This document shows, one piece after another, positions 16,998-25,213 of a stretch of 45,668 bases of DNA. Below the pieces are notes generated by a model that saw only the letters and a program-made list of their open reading frames with translations, had not been told where the DNA came from and searched no databases. Positions within the stretch are counted from its first letter, which is position 1. Each line of letters begins with the position of its first letter. The stretch covers positions 1 through 45,668 of IMG/VR virus record IMGVR_UViG_3300047550_001080; one strand, 5' to 3'. Position numbers and translations under genes: made by a program. Source of the DNA: a virus.

Positions 16998-17660
16998 ATG
17001 GCATCAGTAGTCATCTCAGGAGATACCTCAGGAACCGCAACCCTTCAAGCTCAAGGAGTTGCTGGAAATACCGTGCTTACTTTACCAACTACAAATGGTA
17101 CATTAATTACTACTGCATCTGGTCAAACACTTACTAGCCCAACTATTACAAGCCCAACTATAACTGGTGCTGTAATGAGTGCTATGGCATCTAGTGTTAT
17201 TACTTCTGGCACAGCTGTTGCTTATACATCATTTACTACCACATCATATAACGATTTTACTGGCATACCTAACTGGGTAAAAAGAATTACCATTATGGGT
17301 TCTGGAGTTGTATCTAGTGCTGGAGTCATTGCGTTAAGATTAGGAACTTCTAGTGGTATTGTTTCTACAGGCTATACGGCAGCAGGAAATAACTTTACTG
17401 CAACAGCAACTGGTGGAGATAACAATACTACTTATTTTTACGTGAGATCAGCAGCATTTAATGGAAAAATGGTTTTAGATTTATTAAGTGCATCAACTAA
17501 CACTTGGACATATCAAAGTATATCATCAGAAGCATCTGGAACTACTGGATTAACTCTAGGTGCTGGTGTGATTTCATTAGCAAGCACATTAACCCAAGTA
17601 AGATTTTTATCATCTACTGGCACATTTTCTGCTGGAACAATTAACATTTCATACGAATAG
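16998..17660 (+). CDS. Fibre-cluster virion protein
   Basis: 220 residues after an AAGGA site. The N-terminal TLQAQGVAGNTVLTLPTTNG and a following TLTSPTITSPTITGAV repeat (SPTIT repeated) form a fibre-like stem also seen in other phage tail proteins. The C-terminal 150 residues form a beta domain (VKRITIMGSGVVSS, RFLSSTGTFSAGTINISYE). Likely receptor-binding or fibre-tip protein. Confidence 0.6.
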   Translation: MASVVISGDTSGTATLQAQGVAGNTVLTLPTTNGTLITTASGQTLTSPTITSPTITGAVMSAMASSVITSGTAVAYTSFTTTSYNDFTGIPNWVKRITIMGSGVVSSAGVIALRLGTSSGIVSTGYTAAGNNFTATATGGDNNTTYFYVRSAAFNGKMVLDLLSASTNTWTYQSISSEASGTTGLTLGAGVISLASTLTQVRFLSSTGTFSAGTINISYE

Positions 17661-17668
17661 GATTGTAA

Positions 17669-18238
17669 ATGTCTCTTATACTAGACGGATTAAACGGAGA
17701 AACTTTTCCATCATGGACTACAGCCACAAGACCATCTTCTCCTACTGCTGGACAAGTAGGATTTAATTCAACTACAAGCACATTAGAATGCTATAGTGGA
17801 TCAGCATGGTTAGTTGGCGGTATCGTAGCACCAGGCACAGCTAATAATGTATTAAAGTCAGACGGAACTAATTGGACAAGTGCTACATTTCCATGGGTGG
17901 TAACTAATGTAGGAACAACTTTTAGTGCAACAACTTCATATACTATCCCAGCAAATGCTATTATGGTAACAGGAACTGGATGGCACTATATGGGTGGTAA
18001 TGCTGGTTCTCGTATTTCTGTAAATGTTAAAAATAGTGCTGGTACAACACTTTTTACTTATGACTTAACTGGTGGTAATGAAAACAATGGTGCAGATGGT
18101 GGTTCTGGTCTTTCTACAAGAAGCTCATGGATTGTTACAATTCCTTCCGCAGCAGCTGGAGGAACTTTAGAATTCTATAGATCAAGCGGAAGTCAAAGCT
18201 GGACATATATTATTAACCAAGTTATAACAACAGCATAA
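17669..18238 (+). CDS. Fibre-tip protein, tandem paralogue 1
   Basis: 189 residues. The opening GETFPSWTTATRPSSPTAGQ then VGFNSTTSTLECYSGSAW is a short stem found in many phage fibre proteins. The C-terminal domain contains SRISVNVKNSAGTTLFTYDL and ends INQVITTA. The next gene encodes a clear paralogue with the same order of motifs. The stop overlaps the paralogue's ATG by one base. Likely a trimeric fibre tip. Confidence 0.6.
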   Translation: MSLILDGLNGETFPSWTTATRPSSPTAGQVGFNSTTSTLECYSGSAWLVGGIVAPGTANNVLKSDGTNWTSATFPWVVTNVGTTFSATTSYTIPANAIMVTGTGWHYMGGNAGSRISVNVKNSAGTTLFTYDLTGGNENNGADGGSGLSTRSSWIVTIPSAAAGGTLEFYRSSGSQSWTYIINQVITTA

Positions 18239-18804
18239 TGGCCATTGTAACCAATTCTAATCTTGGAAATGAGTTTCCATCTTGGACAACAACTACAAGA
18301 CCATCTAATCCAGCAAATGGTCAGACTGGATTTAATACTACATTAGTTAGTTTAGAAACTTATAATGGATCCTCTTGGGTTATAGGTGGATTGCCAGCAC
18401 CAGGAACATCTGGTAATTTACTTCTTTCAAATGGAACTATTTGGACTAGCGGTGGTTTTTGGACTGTAACCAATGTCAATTCTACAAGCAGTATTGCAGC
18501 TGGAACAACTACTTATACCTTGCCAACTGGGGCAATGCTTGTGACTGGAACAGCTTATCATCCAAATGGATCTTCTCGTTTAGAAGTTAATATTAAAAAT
18601 AGTGGTGGAACTACATTGTTCAGTTATTATTTAACTGGATATAATGAAAATAGCGGTGGCGCTGCATCAACAAATCTTTCAAATAGAAGTGACTTTACTG
18701 TAGCTATACCAGCGGCAGCTCAAGGTGGTACGCTAGATTTCTTTAGAGGAACTGGAAGTGCAACAATTACATTAACTATTAATCAAGTCATTACTTACGG
18801 ATAA
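18238..18804 (+). CDS. Fibre-tip protein, tandem paralogue 2
   Basis: 188 residues, paralogous along its whole length to the previous gene (EFPSWTTTTRPSNPANGQ, VNIKNSGGTTLFSYYLTG, INQVITYG). The stem is the better conserved part; the tip region differs, consistent with a tandem duplication followed by diversification for binding different surface structures. TAATG overlap suggests coupled translation. Confidence 0.6.
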   Translation: MAIVTNSNLGNEFPSWTTTTRPSNPANGQTGFNTTLVSLETYNGSSWVIGGLPAPGTSGNLLLSNGTIWTSGGFWTVTNVNSTSSIAAGTTTYTLPTGAMLVTGTAYHPNGSSRLEVNIKNSGGTTLFSYYLTGYNENSGGAASTNLSNRSDFTVAIPAAAQGGTLDFFRGTGSATITLTINQVITYG

Positions 18805-18807
18805 ATT

Positions 18808-19173
18808 ATGGACCCAATAACAATACTATCTGCATTTGCCCCAATCGTTATGGATTTAGGTAAATCTCTTATTAACAAGTTTGTAGCACCAGATCAATTC
18901 AAACCAGCTACTATTGAACAATACAGCGAAATGAAAAAGATTGACCTTGAGTTTTTCAAAGTCATGAATGATGCTGGATCTGGTAACCCAAGCTATCCAT
19001 GGGTGGAAGCAGTATCTAGATTGATGAGACCAACTATTGGTCTTATTGTTTTATTAACATGGGCATTCATGCATTTGAATGGTAATGCTACAATTGAAGT
19101 AGATAACTTTGCTTCTGCTGTAGGATTCTATTTATTTGGTGAACGCAGTTTAATGTATATTAAGAAAAAATGA
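18808..19173 (+). CDS. Holin, 3-TM family
   Basis: 121 residues with about three hydrophobic segments: ITILSAFAPIVMDLG near the N-terminus, RPTIGLIVLLTWAFMHL at about 72-88, and FASAVGFYLFGERSLMYI near the end. The SRLMRPTIG turn and the final basic KKK fit the phage 3-TM holin group. It directly precedes the endolysin with an ATGA overlap, so the two form the lysis cassette: it would permeabilise the inner membrane to release the endolysin. Confidence 0.72.
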   Translation: MDPITILSAFAPIVMDLGKSLINKFVAPDQFKPATIEQYSEMKKIDLEFFKVMNDAGSGNPSYPWVEAVSRLMRPTIGLIVLLTWAFMHLNGNATIEVDNFASAVGFYLFGERSLMYIKKK

Positions 19174-19601
19174 ACTTAACACCACACTTTACACTACAAG
19201 AGTTAACTAGCAGTGAAATAGCTGTTCGTAAAAATCTAGATAACATTCCTAATGAAAATGTCAAAGCTAACTTAGTTAGACTTGCTCGTTTCTTAGAAGA
19301 AGTTAGAACTGCATTAGGCAGACCTATTATGATTAACTCAGCTTATAGATCACAAGCAGTTAATGAGGCTGTAGGTGGAAAACCTAACTCACAACATTGT
19401 CTCGGATGTGCAGCAGATATTAAAGTTCCTGGTCTAACACCAGATGACATTATGCAACAAATTATTCAAGCTGATTTAGATTATGATCAAATCATTCGTG
19501 AGTTTGATTCTTGGGTTCATATATCTATTCCTAATAAATCTACAGATACGCCTCGTAAAAATCAACTTATTATAGATCAAGCTGGTACAAGGCCCTACTA
19601 A
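19170..19601 (+). CDS. Endolysin, M15-family peptidoglycan peptidase
   Basis: 143 residues, the usual length of single-domain M15A endolysins. The signature SAYRSQAVNEAVGG with SQHCLGCAADI gives zinc ligands H76 and D83; WVHIS gives the third ligand, H117. It should cleave peptide stems in the host cell wall. No signal peptide is present, consistent with release through the holin gene just upstream. It ends with a one-base overlap into a tail gene, so lysis genes lie inside the late structural block. Confidence 0.9.
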   Translation: MNLTPHFTLQELTSSEIAVRKNLDNIPNENVKANLVRLARFLEEVRTALGRPIMINSAYRSQAVNEAVGGKPNSQHCLGCAADIKVPGLTPDDIMQQIIQADLDYDQIIREFDSWVHISIPNKSTDTPRKNQLIIDQAGTRPY

Positions 19602-22444
19602 TGCCATTACAAAAGTTAACCTATAGACCAGGACTTAACCGTGAAGGAACTAACTATTCTAACGAAGGTGGGTTTTTTGATGGTGATAAAGTGCGTTTTA
19701 GATCTGGTCAAGCTGAAAAGATTGGTGGATGGATTCAAGTAGACTCAGATCAATTCTTAGGTTATGCCAAGTCTTTATGGACATGGACTGATGCAGACGG
19801 ACTTTCTAGCTACCTTTCACTAGGTACTAATATCAAATATTATATATTTTCTGGTGGAGCTTATTATGACATTACACCAGTATATAGAATAGATGCTACA
19901 AACTTAACATCACCAAATAACTTACCTACAAATCCGATTGCAACAACAAGCGGATCTTCTACAGTTACAATTACAGATAATAACTACAATCCATCTGTAG
20001 GTGATTATGTCATTATTTCATCAGTTGCTTATACAGCTCCACAAACTTTTACAGTTACTATAGCATCGCCTGGCGTATTTACAGTTCCTACTGTAGCATT
20101 ACCAAACGGAACCACTGTAACATTAAGCACTACTGGATCTTTACCAACTGGCCTTACTGTAGGCACAGTTTACTATGTAGTTAATTCATCATTACTTACA
20201 TTCCAATTATCACTTACCCAAGGTGGTACTGCAATTAATACAAGCGGAACGCAGTCTGGAACGCATACAGTTACACCTATTTTTACTGTAGGTGGATTAA
20301 GTATTAATGGTGAATATATTGTTACAAATGTACCAAGTACAACTACATTCCAAATTACCGCAGCATCTAATGCAACATCTACTGCTACTGGTGGTGGAAC
20401 CGTTTCTCTTCAATATGAATACCCAACTGGCGCATCAGCAGCTATTGCTGGTTTAGGATGGGGTGCTGGACCATGGTCTCCAACCGTACCATTTAGTTTA
20501 ACATCAAACCCTTTTGCAACAGTATCTGGAAGCTCTACAGTCACAGTAACTCAAGCCGCACATGGTTTAGTTGCTGGTAACTATGTATCTTTTGTAGGCC
20601 CAGTTAGCAATACGCCACCAGAATCTATTCCTGGATTTGCTGGATTAGCTGTTAATAATTTAAAAGGCACATTTGTAGTTCAAACAGCAGCTACAAATAC
20701 ATACACAATTAACTTGCCAGAAGAAAAAGCTGGTGCATTTACCATAGGTAGAACATATACGATTGCTACAGCAGGCACTACAAGCTTTACAGCTATTGGT
20801 GCAGCCAATAATAATCCAGGCACAGTATTTACAGCTACTGGTCGTGGATCTGGAACTGGCACTGCTTACATTACTGCAACATCTACCACATCTGGTGGTG
20901 GTTCTGGCGTTATTGCTTATCCACAATACGGATCTCGTGGATGGGGAACAGCAGCATCTACTGGCGCTGGAGTTGCTGGATCAATTAGACTTTGGTCAAA
21001 CGATAACTATGGTGCAGATCTTGTTATAGCACCACGTGAAGGACCTATTTATTATTGGCAAGATGCATCTGGTGTTTCTGTAAGAGCAAAAAGCTTAGCC
21101 ACATTAGCGAACACAATAACAGCAACAAATTATGCCGCATCAACTACTGCAACATTTGGATCTGGTGTATCTACCATTACTGTATCTGATGCAACTAATA
21201 TTTTCCCTCGTGCATACATTGAAGGAACTGGTATACCAGCAGGAACTTATGTAACGACTGCATATGTTATGGGATCAACCACAGTTCCTATTTCAGCTAA
21301 TACTACAAGTATTAATGACGCTAACCCATATAAATTTTCATGGGCTGGATCTTATATTCCTAATGCTACCAATCAAGTCATGTCTTCATCTATTCAGCAA
21401 TTTATTATTGCTTTAGGTGCTAACTCATATGTACAAGCAACTCCTAATTCAACATTTAATCCTATGTTGGTTAGATGGTCTGATCAAGCCAATCCTTACC
21501 AATGGATTCCACAAGTCACTAATCAATCTGGTGAGTTTACTTTAACTAATGGTTCATTTATTATGTGCGGTCAAACAACCCGCCAAGAAATATTGATATG
21601 GACCAACTCATGTCTATACTCAATGCAGTATGTAGGATATCCATATGTATGGAGCTTCCAAGTACTTATGGACAACATATCTATTATGTCTCCAAATGCG
21701 CCAGTTACAGTAAACAATGTAACTTACTGGATGGGTAAAGATAAGTTCTACATGTACACTGGTGTAGTCCAAACCTTGCCTTGCTCATTAAGACAATTCA
21801 TATTTGATAACATTAATAGAGACCAAGCTTTCCAAGTATTTGGTGGCTCTAATGAAGCTTATAATGAAGTATGGTGGTTCTATTGCTCACAAAATTCAAC
21901 AGTCATAGATAGATATGTCATATATAACTACTTAGATAAAGTATGGTCATATGGCACTATGGCAAGAACAGCATGGCTACAATATGGTATTAACCCATAT
22001 CCAGTAGCAGCTGATTATAATTCAAGACTTTTATATCATGAGGTAGGATGCGATGATGTTGCTACAGCAAGCCCACAACCAATTACAGCATATATACAAT
22101 CATCTGATTTTGGTATTGAAGCTGGTGAGCATCTTGGCTTTGTATGGCGTATGTTGCCTGATGTCAATTTTACTGGCTCAACCGTTAATAATCCAAGCGT
22201 TACAATGACGCTATTTAGTAAAGCTAACTCTGGTGCATATCCAACGGCAAGCGATGTAGATACAGTAACCAGTGGTCAAAACTATACATCTGTGGCTGAA
22301 TACACAATTCAAACTTATGATGGTCAAGTCTATACTAGAGTTCGTGGTAGACAGTTAAGTTTTAAAGTTCAATCTACAGGATTAGGTGTTGCTTGGCAAT
22401 TAGGTATTCCTCGTATTGATGTTAAGCCAGATGGAAGAAGATAA
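19601..22444 (+). CDS. Tail protein, possibly P22 gp10-like stabilisation protein
   Basis: 947 residues. The N-terminus (LTYRPGLNREGTNYSNEGG then FFDGDKVRFRSG) is a hallmark of large tail proteins in uncultured podovirus-like phages. The C-terminal 350 residues (WIPQVTNQSGEFTLTNGSF, RYVIYNYLDKVWSYGTMAR) look propeller-like, as in P22 gp10 / tail tube proteins. Beta modules are inserted between: a GSSTVTV repeat (twice), the 81-residue module shared with 15116, and an AIGAANNNPGTVFTATG module. It likely forms the tail hub or tube. The role is inferred from similarity of layout. Confidence 0.65.
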   Translation: MPLQKLTYRPGLNREGTNYSNEGGFFDGDKVRFRSGQAEKIGGWIQVDSDQFLGYAKSLWTWTDADGLSSYLSLGTNIKYYIFSGGAYYDITPVYRIDATNLTSPNNLPTNPIATTSGSSTVTITDNNYNPSVGDYVIISSVAYTAPQTFTVTIASPGVFTVPTVALPNGTTVTLSTTGSLPTGLTVGTVYYVVNSSLLTFQLSLTQGGTAINTSGTQSGTHTVTPIFTVGGLSINGEYIVTNVPSTTTFQITAASNATSTATGGGTVSLQYEYPTGASAAIAGLGWGAGPWSPTVPFSLTSNPFATVSGSSTVTVTQAAHGLVAGNYVSFVGPVSNTPPESIPGFAGLAVNNLKGTFVVQTAATNTYTINLPEEKAGAFTIGRTYTIATAGTTSFTAIGAANNNPGTVFTATGRGSGTGTAYITATSTTSGGGSGVIAYPQYGSRGWGTAASTGAGVAGSIRLWSNDNYGADLVIAPREGPIYYWQDASGVSVRAKSLATLANTITATNYAASTTATFGSGVSTITVSDATNIFPRAYIEGTGIPAGTYVTTAYVMGSTTVPISANTTSINDANPYKFSWAGSYIPNATNQVMSSSIQQFIIALGANSYVQATPNSTFNPMLVRWSDQANPYQWIPQVTNQSGEFTLTNGSFIMCGQTTRQEILIWTNSCLYSMQYVGYPYVWSFQVLMDNISIMSPNAPVTVNNVTYWMGKDKFYMYTGVVQTLPCSLRQFIFDNINRDQAFQVFGGSNEAYNEVWWFYCSQNSTVIDRYVIYNYLDKVWSYGTMARTAWLQYGINPYPVAADYNSRLLYHEVGCDDVATASPQPITAYIQSSDFGIEAGEHLGFVWRMLPDVNFTGSTVNNPSVTMTLFSKANSGAYPTASDVDTVTSGQNYTSVAEYTIQTYDGQVYTRVRGRQLSFKVQSTGLGVAWQLGIPRIDVKPDGRR
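20036..20278 (+). repeat. 81-residue beta module, copy B
   Basis: Begins APQTFTVTIASPGVFTVP and ends TSGTQSGTHTVTP; homologous, ungapped, to copy A at 16211-16453 in the fibre gene at 15116. It interrupts the N-terminal part of the tail protein, consistent with an inserted surface domain. Confidence 0.8.
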
Positions 22445-23109
22445 TGGCTAATATAAATCAACTAAGGAATGTTGCACCACCAAACTTACCAATTGCATCT
22501 GCACAATACAGCCAACAATACACAGATGAATACTCTAATGTACTAAGATTATACTTTAACCAATTAAGTAATTTAACTGGTGTTATAGCATCTGTTAATG
22601 GTGGATTACAATTAGCCCATATTGGTGCATCAGACACAACAGATCAATATACATCTGATAATACCATTACAGTTGTTAAATGGAATACATTAGATTCTGG
22701 ATTAGGCTTTACATTAAATGCTGACAATTCAGCAACTGCTTCATACAGTGGTGTTTATAAAATAGATTATAGTTTGCAATATGCTAATACCGATAATGCA
22801 GCACATGATATTGATGTTTGGTTAAGAGTTAATAATGTAGATGTACCAAGGTCAACGACAAAGTTTACAATTCAGGCACGTAAAAGCGCTGGCGTATATA
22901 ACTATTTAGTAGCCTATTCTACTGTTGTATTTTCACTTAATGCTGGTGATTCACTTAAGTTATATTGGGCTACAGATAAAGCATATAATACTGTAGGGCC
23001 AGTAGATGGCGTTTATATGGAATATCAAGCAGCACAAACTAGTCCATATGACCATCCCTCTATCCCATCAGCGATTGGCGCTATAACCTTTCTATCATCT
23101 CTATACTAA
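22444..23109 (+). CDS. Tail or head fibre protein with C1q/TNF-like beta domain
   Basis: 221 residues, start on the last base of the previous stop. An N-terminal helix (YTDEYSNVLRLYFNQLSNLTG) is followed by a jelly-roll-like domain: LGFTLNADNSATASYSGVYK, YSLQYANTDNAAHDIDVWLR and FSLNAGDSLKLYWATD. This order resembles C1q/BclA-like trimeric domains in phage fibre proteins. Likely a surface attachment protein. Confidence 0.62.
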   Translation: MANINQLRNVAPPNLPIASAQYSQQYTDEYSNVLRLYFNQLSNLTGVIASVNGGLQLAHIGASDTTDQYTSDNTITVVKWNTLDSGLGFTLNADNSATASYSGVYKIDYSLQYANTDNAAHDIDVWLRVNNVDVPRSTTKFTIQARKSAGVYNYLVAYSTVVFSLNAGDSLKLYWATDKAYNTVGPVDGVYMEYQAAQTSPYDHPSIPSAIGAITFLSSLY

Positions 23110-23116
23110 ACAGATA

Positions 23117-23132
23117 TATAATATGGTAAAAT
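23117..23132 (+). promoter_or_regulatory. -10 region before the internal-protein block
   Basis: A perfect TATAAT at 23117-23122 and a TAAAAT at 23127-23132 lie in the 57-base gap before the gene at 23167. No good -35 is seen, so strength is uncertain, but the gap is unusual in this tightly packed region. Confidence 0.4.
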
Positions 23133-23166
23133 ACATGAAAATAACCCTATCTAAAGCGAGTCAATT

Positions 23167-24789
23167 ATGAGCTTAGTCCTTGCCGCAAAACACCTAGAAT
23201 CCCAAGGTCGTGGGAATGATTCTCATCTAGTTCATATGACTAGTGGTGAGCTTCAATCACTTCGTGGATTAGCCAAAGCCCATGGTGGTGATATTACAAT
23301 CAATCCAAAAACAGGACTTCCAGAAGCTGGATTCTTAAGCTCTATATTACCTACTGTATTAGGCGTTGCCGGTGCAGCTATGGGCATTCCTACTCCACTA
23401 TTAATTGGTGGTATTGGATTAGCAGCTACAGCTTTAACTGGTGATATTACACAAGGCCTTATGGCTGGTTTAGGTGCATGGTCAGGCGCTGGATTAGCAA
23501 GTAAAATTGGTGAAGTAGGTGCAGCACAAACAGTTGCAGATGCAAGTAAGACTGGAGCAGCTGTTGGAGATGTTGTACAACAAGCTCCATTACAAGCAAC
23601 AAATGCAGCCGTAAATACTAACGTAGGTAGTTCTTTAATGGGCGCTAATGCACTTCCCACAGCAAATACTACAACAGGACTTGCAAATATTGGATCAGCC
23701 GGCACAAGCACTGGTGGAATATCAGGATTTTTTGGTGGTACTAATCCAGCAGTATCAGTTGGTACAGAAGCCTTACAAGGAAGAACAGCAGCAGAAGCAG
23801 CACAAATTGCAAATAAAGCATCTCCAGCCCTTTTGGATCCAAATGCACCAATAAATTTTAAAGCTGGATTTAATAAGATTACATCATCGCCTGGTGAAGC
23901 ATGGCAATTTACAAAAGATAATCCATTCACTGTTGCAGGTGCAGCATATCCATTTGTAAATGAATTATTAAAACCTCCTACATACAAACCAGAAGAAAAA
24001 GAAAAGAATCCGTTTGGTCTTAAATACTTATCAAAAGATTTTAAAGGCAGTTTCCCAGAACAACCAAGCCCAGCATATCAAGCTCAATATCGTGACTATG
24101 TAGCTAATCCTTATATTCCTGGTGCAGCAGATGGTGGCTTACAAACAGCTAATTATGCTCGTGGTGATCTAGTTAAATATGGTTTAAGTTTATTAGATAA
24201 TAAGCAAGATGCTGCACCTATTACAGCAACAGATCCAGGAACTGCTTATAGTCCAGCTTATAATGCTGTTGGTATTCATGAATATGAAAAAGGTAATGAA
24301 ACATTATCACCAGATGAAAGAGCAGAATATTTAATGAAGTCTTTATTTGGTAAAAAACAAGCATCAAGAAAAGTAGGATCATTAGGCGCACTTTCATTAG
24401 ATCCAGCTATTGTAGCTCAACAAGCAATTGAATCTGAAAGAGCTAAGGCTAAAACAGAAAACTCTAAAGAAGGTGGATTACAAGGATATGCTTTAGGTGG
24501 TTTAAGCATGGGTCATTTAGGAGGATATTCAGATGGTGGTAGATTGCTTAAGGGACCTGGTGATGGCGTATCTGACTCTATCCCAGCCTCTATCGGTGCT
24601 AAGCAGCCAGCAAGATTGGCTGAAGGCGAGTTTGTTATCCCAGCTAGAATTGTTTCAGAAATAGGTAATGGTTCTACAGATGCTGGAGCTAAACGTTTAT
24701 ATGCAATGATGGATCGTATTAAAGCAAAACGTGCAAAGACAAAGAATATAGCAGCAGATTCTAAGGCTTATAAATACTTACCAGCGTAA
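23167..24789 (+). CDS. Putative internal virion (ejection) protein
   Basis: 540 residues. It starts SLVLAAKHLESQGRGNDSHL, with VHMTSGELQSLRGLAKAHGG soon after. Residues about 55-115 are hydrophobic and Gly/Ala-rich (ILPTVLGVAGAAMGIPTPLL, LMAGLGAWSGAGLA), suitable for membrane insertion. The C-terminus has the widespread phage motif DGVSDSIPASIGAKQPARLA followed by EGEFVIPARIVSEIGNGSTD. Genes like this lie among ejected-protein genes in related phages. It may form part of the channel that moves DNA across the envelope. A GNAT-fold gene follows with a one-base overlap. Confidence 0.6.
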   Translation: MSLVLAAKHLESQGRGNDSHLVHMTSGELQSLRGLAKAHGGDITINPKTGLPEAGFLSSILPTVLGVAGAAMGIPTPLLIGGIGLAATALTGDITQGLMAGLGAWSGAGLASKIGEVGAAQTVADASKTGAAVGDVVQQAPLQATNAAVNTNVGSSLMGANALPTANTTTGLANIGSAGTSTGGISGFFGGTNPAVSVGTEALQGRTAAEAAQIANKASPALLDPNAPINFKAGFNKITSSPGEAWQFTKDNPFTVAGAAYPFVNELLKPPTYKPEEKEKNPFGLKYLSKDFKGSFPEQPSPAYQAQYRDYVANPYIPGAADGGLQTANYARGDLVKYGLSLLDNKQDAAPITATDPGTAYSPAYNAVGIHEYEKGNETLSPDERAEYLMKSLFGKKQASRKVGSLGALSLDPAIVAQQAIESERAKAKTENSKEGGLQGYALGGLSMGHLGGYSDGGRLLKGPGDGVSDSIPASIGAKQPARLAEGEFVIPARIVSEIGNGSTDAGAKRLYAMMDRIKAKRAKTKNIAADSKAYKYLPA

Positions 24790-25211
24790 TGGAAGTATCT
24801 TTAATCCCAAAAGAATACATTGACAATGTATGGCCTCAAATTGAGGAATACATGGATGGTGCAGCCAAGTATACATTTGGTAGATTTACAGCACAAGACA
24901 TTTATGATTCTTTAATGAGTAAACCACATCAGCTGTGGATTGCTTTTGATAAAGAAGATAATCAAATATACGGTGCAGTGGTAACAGGTTTGCAGATATA
25001 TCCAAGATTAACTGGATTAGTCATGCATTTTACTGGCGGTAAAGAAATACAAAAATGGAAAGATCCCATGTTGGGATTATTAAGAAAGTTTGCCAAAGAT
25101 AACGGATGTGCAATTATTGAATCATATGGCCGTCCTGGTTGGGAAAGAATATTTAAAAATGATGGATTTCAACAACGATTTATGTTTTACGAATTACCCG
25201 TGGAGAATTAA
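24789..25211 (+). CDS. GNAT-fold acetyltransferase-like virion protein (copy 2)
   Basis: 140 residues, homologous to the product of the gene at 3838: WPQIEEYMDGAAKYTFGRFT for the N-terminal helix, then LWIAFDKEDNQIYGAVVTGL, and FAKDNGCAIIESYGRPGWER with a C-terminal NDGFQ. The strand YPRLTGLVMHFTGGKE ends in a Gly-Gly turn near where acetyl-CoA would bind in true GNATs. It is better preserved as a GNAT than copy 1. In T7-like phages a protein of this kind (gp13) is needed for virion assembly. Confidence 0.65.
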   Translation: MEVSLIPKEYIDNVWPQIEEYMDGAAKYTFGRFTAQDIYDSLMSKPHQLWIAFDKEDNQIYGAVVTGLQIYPRLTGLVMHFTGGKEIQKWKDPMLGLLRKFAKDNGCAIIESYGRPGWERIFKNDGFQQRFMFYELPVEN

Positions 25212-25213
25212 TA

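Noticed and set aside
23253-23987. 244-residue minus-strand ORF
   Set aside because: Shadow of the internal virion protein gene at 23167; Ala/Pro/Val composition is the mirror of its Gly/Ala codons.
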